Shown: positions 58,313 to 64,000 of the stretch, piece by piece
Layout: each line of letters opens with the position of its first letter
How positions within the stretch are numbered: position 1 is the stretch's first letter
Assembly (NCBI RefSeq): GCF_932294415.1
Contig: NC_065536.1
Coordinates: 50,406,354-50,470,353 of the forward strand
Direction of reading: 5' to 3'
DNA from: Quercus robur
Lineage: Eukaryota > Streptophyta > Magnoliopsida > Fagales > Fagaceae
Length of the DNA: 64,000 bases
The notes under the pieces: generated by a model
The model's database searches: none
What the model was told of the DNA's origin: nothing
Seen by the model: the letters and a program-made list of their open reading frames with translations, nothing else
Program-made: the position numbers and the translations under genes

Positions 58313-59097
58313 TGTAAGGGCACGTTTTGCTCCCAAAGCCCAAATGAAATGGTCAATGGTCCAAAAAGCCCAAAACAATGAATTTGTAGAGAGTGAGCTT
58401 GAAACTGAACTTTCAATGAGTTAAGTTGACAACAATCTCAGTAGGCTAAGTGTTACTAGAAAGCATAAACAAGCAATTTTGGGCAAGGAAAGTCCTTCTT
58501 GGCAAAGTCCGAGGAAGGTTGTTCTTATGTATTTCTCTTAGACTTAACCACAATTATAGTTCTTGAGTGTACAGTGATTTTTCTACAAATTATCTGATGC
58601 CCCCTTTGTAATGGGGTTTTCTTCTATATATTTACCTTCCTTACTTCATCTCAGTCCTCCACGTGTAGATCAGATTACTGGCTTTGATACTTGTCCCATC
58701 AGCACCTTCCTGAAATCTTTGTGGGTAGCTGTAAGGCTGAAGATTACTATTCAGGTATCACCTCCACATTAATGCGGCTAGGGGGTTTGCTGCAGAGTAT
58801 TCAATGTGGTGGTAGCAGTTTTCTTCTCATATATTTCCCAACTCTCTTTTGTCTTATTGTTATCTGACTTTTACCCTTGCCAGCATTATTGCCCATTGCC
58901 TGGTTCTTGACGTAAGGTTGGACCTATGACCTCTACTTTGCTTAACCGAGGAGGTACTTCTCCTCGAACAACACTTCCAATTCCTCATGATCAGACTTCT
59001 TCCACGGACCCTTAATTTATAGGCTTCCAATAGAATTTACCTGTCTTGGGACATGGCCCACGGCCTAATACCTATACCTAGGCCCTTCATCCCTACA
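58313..59097 (+). mobile_element. LTR-like sequence upstream of the gag-like gene
   Basis: It starts TGTAAGGGCA and ends CATCCCTACA, a TG...CA pair with similar inverted ends, and is 785 bp long. It lies upstream of, and in the same direction as, the gag-like reading frames. No primer-binding site was recognised after it and no second copy occurs downstream, so the LTR call is tentative. Confidence 0.35.
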
Positions 59098-59558
59098 ATA
59101 ACCCCTCAAAATTCCACTCTTTTGCTCCTCGAGAAAAAGTGGGATTTTGATTTCCTGGTAACCGCCCCATCACTCTTATGTCATTTCTTTCTATGCAGGT
59201 GTCTTTTCAACTGCAGAAAGGCAAGCTCCTGACACTTCGGCATCTAGGACGTTCCAACATTTATTTCATTCAGCGCCCTATCCCCCACGTCCTGCAGTGT
59301 GATGGAGATCTTGCAGTGGAGAAATTTTATGGGGATTTGGGTGGGAACTCTCCCGCTTACTTTTCCCCTCCTTATATATATTGCACGAAGATTCTGGTTG
59401 TTCCACTTTTTGCATCTTCCACTCTCAAGAACTAGTCCAAGAAGCCTTTATATATTTTCGTAAGTTACCTTTAGCATCTCTTCTTAAATTTAGAACCTTT
59501 TCTTCCTTGGCTTCTCTAATTTCACCTCGTCATCCTAACACCTTCAATTATTTTTCAA

Positions 59559-62095
59559 ATGGGTAGATTTACTAATTTAGTAGACACCCTAGAAGGTATA
59601 GAGAGCTTTAAAGCTCGTTACCGTATTCCACCAAGGTTTCCATTAGGTATTACCGCCGAGGGGAGTGGCATGCCCTGAGGCAAGAAGGGGAAGTAGTAAT
59701 CCCTATGATTGCCTTTATAGATGGAGGGATGAGAATCCCCATGGGTAGAGTGACTAGGGACTACCTTATTGGCCATAGACTTTCTCCTACCCAGTGTGCC
59801 CCTAATGTATTTAGGATTTTAGGTAGCGTAGATGCCCTTAACGAAGATGGGTGTGAACCTCACCCATCATGACGTTAATTGGATATATAATCGTCAACAC
59901 CTCAAAGGATAGGGATATTATCTGAAAACCGGGGTCCCTATAGTCAGGCTGATATCGTGTCTCCCTAATACTAACAAGGGTATGGACAAGGATTTTCTAA
60001 TTATCTTAGGAGAGTGGCATGATGGACTTCATTGCCCAATATGAGATGGGACACTAGGTGGGGTGTTTAGGTTTAGGTTTACTACTATAACAATACCCCT
60101 TTTCCTACTAACACTCTTCGTGCTCACCTTTTCTGTTTTCATTTGTAAATTGGTTCTTATTTTACCTGTGTTGTACTCTAACGATTTTTTTTTTTATTTT
60201 TTATTTTTTTTTTTTTTATGAATTTACAGATAAGTACTCTGTAATCCCCAATTTCAGTCTTGTCATCGAGCCTGACCTGACAAGGATATTGAAGGCCGAG
60301 ATTTTTGTCTACACTGATGGACAGTTAAGAGCAACCCACATCATCCTCGGCTACGATCCCATCTCCTCCAGCTTTCAGGCCCCCAAGTACGTTATAAAAG
60401 CGAAAGATCCTCGCTTACACCAGATCAACATCGTAGTATCGGGCATCCTTGCTGATCCTACTCCAGAAGGCACCCAATTGGTGGAATTGCCCTTTCAGTG
60501 CACTGCCGAGGAAGAAGCGACCCTTTCCCAACCAACTCTTGAGGAATCAGCAAAAGTAGTTGAAGTTTTCAACTCCGAGAAGGACTTTGAAGTTTTCAAC
60601 CAGTTTCAATCATCAGAGCCTTCAATCGTTGATTTCAGCCACCTTCCTTTTGCACAAGTAAGCGGTGTCCAAGAAGCCCCTAGCATCCCCAATGCAATGG
60701 TGCTACAACGTAAGAGTAAGACAAGCCTCCTAGAGCTTCTAGAGTCCCACGCAGGAGGTACAGTTCCCAAGGTGGCCGTCCAAACCAGGCCTCCTTCCCC
60801 CCTTCCCACTCAAACTTCCCAACCTAATCCTACGGATAAGAAGAGGAAGCAGGATAGGAAATGCAAAGAGGTAGGTGAGGAGGGAGAGGTCATCCCTTCC
60901 AAAGAGCCCAAGCCCCAGAAAGGGGCCAAAGTAGAAAGGGTAACCCAGACGAGGTCCTTAAGTGAAGGGGCCATAGTGGAGAGGGGGCACGATCGTTGCA
61001 CTAAGGTCCTAGCTTGGAACCTTCCTTTGGTGCTAAGCGGATCTCTCCTTACTATGGATTCATCCATCAGGGACATGGCCAACTTGAGGACCATGAAGAA
61101 ATACGAAGTGTTCCTAACTTTGAAGAGGGATCTTGCATTGGTAAGTGCTTCCTTCTCATATCATTATTTTTTCTTCCTATTTTTTATTTATTTTATTTTA
61201 TTATTATTTTTTAAAAGGCAATTCAAGCTGCGCATATGGTTGAAGAGCTGGTGAACAACTCCCACAGGCAAATGAAGGAGGAGGAGGGGTGGCGCATAGC
61301 TGCCGTGAATGCCTTCACACTGGCCGAGAAGAGGATTCAAGACTTGAATACCAAGTTGACCAAGGCTGATAGAGAGAAGAAAAGTGTCAAGGTTGTTCTA
61401 TCAGGGGCTGAGAGGCAAGCAGAGAATCAACGGAAACAACTCCGCCAGACCGAGGACCAACTAGCTGTAGCTAAGGAGCAGATAGGGACTTTGAAGAAAA
61501 AGTTGGAAGAAGCAAAAAATGCCGTCGAAAGAGCTGAGCAAGAAGGGTATGACATTGGAGTGGCAGAAACCAAGGAAAACCTCAGGTCTCAGGTCTCTAG
61601 GGTTTATAGAGTTTACTACCTCCAAGAGTGGAACGAAGCTCTAAACTAAGCTGGGGTGGATGCTTCTTCCACACTGAGGAGAGCAAAGAATGTTTATTAT
61701 CCTCCTGCCATTCGAGCATCAGACCCTTTAAGCTCCAATGTCAAAAGTTCTTCTAAAGATCTCGATCTGAGTGAGAATGACTCTGCTAGTGCTCTCCCCT
61801 CTTCCACTATCCCTCCTAAAGAGGTAGTCCAAGTTGGTGCTGCTGAGAAAGAGAAGGAAACAACTAAAGAGGTAGCCCTTGAGTCAACCAAGCTGCCACC
61901 CTCACCCAAGGAACCCTCTAAGGAGAAAGAAGTCTCCCAAAGCCAAGAATTGGTATTGGTCACCTTTCCCTTCACTGCTAAGGAGGATCCTAAGGGTAAG
62001 GGTGCCACTCAAGCTACAACGCTCGAGGTGCCAACCAAAGTTGCAGCAAAATTTGCAAGCCTCACAAATTTACACCTCATTATATTTATTTTTTA
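59559..62095 (+). mobile_element. Fossil gag-like transposon gene (putative gypsy-type transposon family), broken
   Basis: The segment opens near 59559 and reads in pieces like the plant family annotated as putative gypsy-type transposon proteins. It has an N-terminal region with HHDVNW and EWHDGLHCP words, then a central part (60289-61140) with GQLRATHIILGYDPISSSFQ and PKYVIKAKDPRLH. A long coiled coil follows (61236-61649, rich in Glu, Lys, Gln and Ala), and then a Ser/Pro/Glu-rich tail (61656-62095). It is broken in several places, most densely in the N-terminal part. No protease, reverse transcriptase or integrase is present. Whether it belongs to the LTR-like sequence at 58313 is uncertain. 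Confidence 0.55.
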
Positions 62096-62148
62096 ATATA
62101 AAAATTTGACCAAGTACTATAAGGATTCAAGATCCTTGTCAACTTATA

Positions 62149-63176
62149 GAGCATGTTTGGTACACTGTAATAGTTATTACATTGTAATAAGAATAAGTAT
62201 TACAAGTAATACAAGAAGTTGGAATGACATAACTATTCCTATTCATTTGTTTGGTGATAATATTGTAATGGAAGCCTGAATCTCTGTTAAGATAGTGGAA
62301 TGTCATTATATTTTTGTCAAATTTCCTAAAATGCAAATTTAAAAATGATATATATTTTACAATATGGCTTAAAATCTATCATTTTATTAATTGAATATAT
62401 ATATATATATATATATGATTAATTGATTAGTATTATTTTTATAAATTAATCATAATAAATATAAAAAATTGATAACATCATATCATAGCAATATAGTTAT
62501 TTTTATCACAACATATAGATACCAATTTATAAATACAAACAATATAAAACTAAATACAATTTATAATTTTCAAAATTTTAATACCAAATCATAACAAAGA
62601 ACATGCTAGCATAATGGGTTTTTATTTTTACTCTGTTCACATAAATTGAGCTTTGAATGTAGAACCAATAGTGAGAATAATAGTAGAAAACAAAATTAAC
62701 ACGGAGAATAACGAAGCCAAAAAATAGTAATAAAATTATGAATTGGTTTTTTTATTTTTTTTATTTTTTATTTTATATAAGATAGAAATTTTACTCTAAC
62801 CTAATCTAAATGTATATGTGTGTGAAACTCCCTTCTGGAAACTTGAATCTTGGCCCTTACCCCCCCACACCCTATAAGCACTTATACTTGTGGAGTGATC
62901 ATTGCACCAAGGGAATGCGGTGGTGAGTTGATTCTTGAGAGAGAGAGAGAAAGAGTTATTAGTGTTAGGGGTCGTTTAGTAATTTTTATTTTTGTATTTA
63001 TTATATAGGTTAAGGAATAGTTATTACAACCATTTTGGTAAGGAATAGTTTAAAAAATAGCTATTTCTAAGGAATGACTATTACTTGTAATAAAAACACA
63101 ACCAAATAATTGAATGGTTATTCCTAATGAATAGCTATTACATTACAAAGTCTATTACAACGTACCAAATATACCC
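62149..63176. mobile_element. Tourist-like MITE with a SINE inserted in it
   Basis: The left end GAGCATGTTTGGTACACTGT and the reversed right end GGGTATATTTGGTACGTTGT are inverted. TTA follows the right end, but the left flank is ATA, so the TSD is degraded. Subterminal words AATAGTTATTACATTG and CTATTCCTATTCATTTG match the element at 52850-53370 in inverted order. The SINE at 62747-62922 accounts for part of the length. Confidence 0.6.
62747..62922 (-). mobile_element. tRNA-derived SINE, sister of 11466-11631
   Basis: It shares GTATATGTGTGTGAAACT, CCCTTCTGGAAACTTGAATC, CACTTATACTTGTGGAGTGA and CACCAAGGG with the copy at 11466. A T-rich tail lies at its left. Candidate TSD words TGAATTGG and TGAGTTGA agree at only 6 of 8 positions. 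Confidence 0.75.
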
Positions 63177-63657
63177 TTAAATTATCAAGGACTCCAAGTT
63201 TAACTTAGATTCCATTGTGTGTACACAATGGCAATTCAAGAATTTTTTTAATATTTTCTTTGGCAGTTGCATATAGAATTAGAATCACTAAAATTGGTGC
63301 GCCTGTTGCTAACATAATCAAAAACTCAAGCAAGATCATCCAGCATAGCTCCAACCATATTGTACTTATGGTATTCTTTTTTCTTTGTTTAGTTTGTTGT
63401 TTTTGATGTTTTACGGTATTGAATGACTGCTTTGATTTGGTTTGTAACGTAGATTTATAGTAAAATTTGATTTAGATTTAAATATGAAGTAGCAAATATA
63501 AATGGTTTATGATCTAGGGGTTATGACTTTAGGTTGGACCAGTAGTACTTTAGACTATTTTTAACCTTTATTTTGAACTAAAATGATTTATTTTAATTAG
63601 TTTTCAATGAATTGTAGCATTTGAGATATGAAAAGATATATATATATATATATATAT
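63177..63657. other. Intergenic, ending in an (AT)n microsatellite
   Basis: No gene recognised. (TA)n at 63636-63657 directly abuts the foldback terminus. Confidence 0.5.
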
Positions 63658-64000
63658 GAGATAGGTTCAAGTTACACCTAGTGTAACTGCACAAGAGTTA
63701 CACCTTATTAAGACCATAGATTTTTCTTAGATCTGGTTAGAAAACACTCTTGCTATGTCATAATTATTCCCTAGAAATTAGTGGTTGGCATTAACTCTTC
63801 ATATTAAATGTAGGAAAAAAAAAAAAAAAAAACATCATTGAACTCTCCCTTGTCCACCGTCATCGTTTTCTCCTTTCTCTGTCACATGTCTTTTTGGTTC
63901 TATGCACTTAAGCCTCAATCATTGATTTCTAACACCATTGTTTCAAGGTACTGGAATTAGTGCTATAACAACATTTTTTTAAGAAACACTCATGGCCAAA
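63658..64000 (+). mobile_element. Left arm of a second foldback element, cut by the window end
   Basis: GAGATAGGTTCAAGTTACAC matches the terminus of the element at 13333-14314. The same order of parts follows: a second GTTACACC, an AT-rich stretch, an A-run (about 63812-63831), then CTCTCC- and TTTCTCC-rich sequence. It again sits beside an AT microsatellite. The right arm lies outside the window. Confidence 0.65.

Noticed and set aside
1-64000. CRISPR arrays, operons, riboswitches, rRNA genes or microRNA genes
   Set aside because: The sequence is plant nuclear DNA. The regular repeats are transposon-internal arrays, and the hairpins seen are transposon inverted repeats.

Overview
This is a stretch of nuclear DNA from a flowering plant, most likely a woody eudicot (a rosid, perhaps Fagales; that placement is a weak inference from the style of the repeats). 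The evidence is spliced protein genes with GT-AG introns, plant-type SUVH, complex I and ankyrin proteins, plant L1-type LINEs with a C-terminal RNase H domain, tRNA-derived SINEs, and many small DNA transposons with readable target site duplications (TSDs). There are no bacterial features, no CRISPR array and no rRNA gene.

Layout. 1-7.7 kb: the 3' end of a LINE, two Helitron-type 3' ends and a fossil Ty3/Gypsy gag piece, then AT-rich sequence. 7.7-9.8 kb: an intronless SUVH histone-methyltransferase-like gene on the minus strand, with a damaged N-terminus and a SET domain lacking its post-SET module. 9.9-22.6 kb: transposon-rich (a hAT element with a small retroposon inside it, a SINE, a foldback element, a second Gypsy fossil, a CACTA-like end and a roughly 4.2 kb LTR-like block). 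22.6-29.4 kb: an eight-exon minus-strand gene for a 1,021-residue protein with an EEIG1/EHBP1-type N-terminal C2 domain. 31.3-34.7 kb: LINE, SINE and MITE debris. 34.9-37.6 kb: the mitochondrial complex I 51 kDa subunit (NDUFV1) on the minus strand, whose first coding exon is just the ATG. 38.0-38.8 kb: a Mutator-like foldback element with 199-bp inverted repeats and a perfect 10-bp TSD. 39.2-43.3 kb: a LINE copy bounded by a 13-bp TSD and broken by seven stop codons and one frameshift. 43.4-50.8 kb: MITEs, SINEs and a 1.2 kb hAT element that carries the N-terminal part of a PRP28/RH21-like RNA helicase gene. 51.1-57.3 kb: a four-exon plus-strand ankyrin-repeat gene (762 residues). 57.9-64 kb: MITEs, a broken gag-like transposon gene with an LTR-like sequence upstream, and the end of a second foldback element.

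Three host genes look functional: the C2-domain gene, NDUFV1 and the ankyrin gene. They belong to unrelated pathways and share no visible regulation. The SUVH-like gene is probably a pseudogene or a pseudo-enzyme. I see no operon-like or cluster-like system. The most notable structures are the hAT element with a captured helicase fragment, the foldback MULE with internal 103-bp direct repeats, the degenerate SUVH copy, and the ATG-only first coding exon of NDUFV1. All intron borders were read by eye from GT/AG positions and reading phase, without transcript data.
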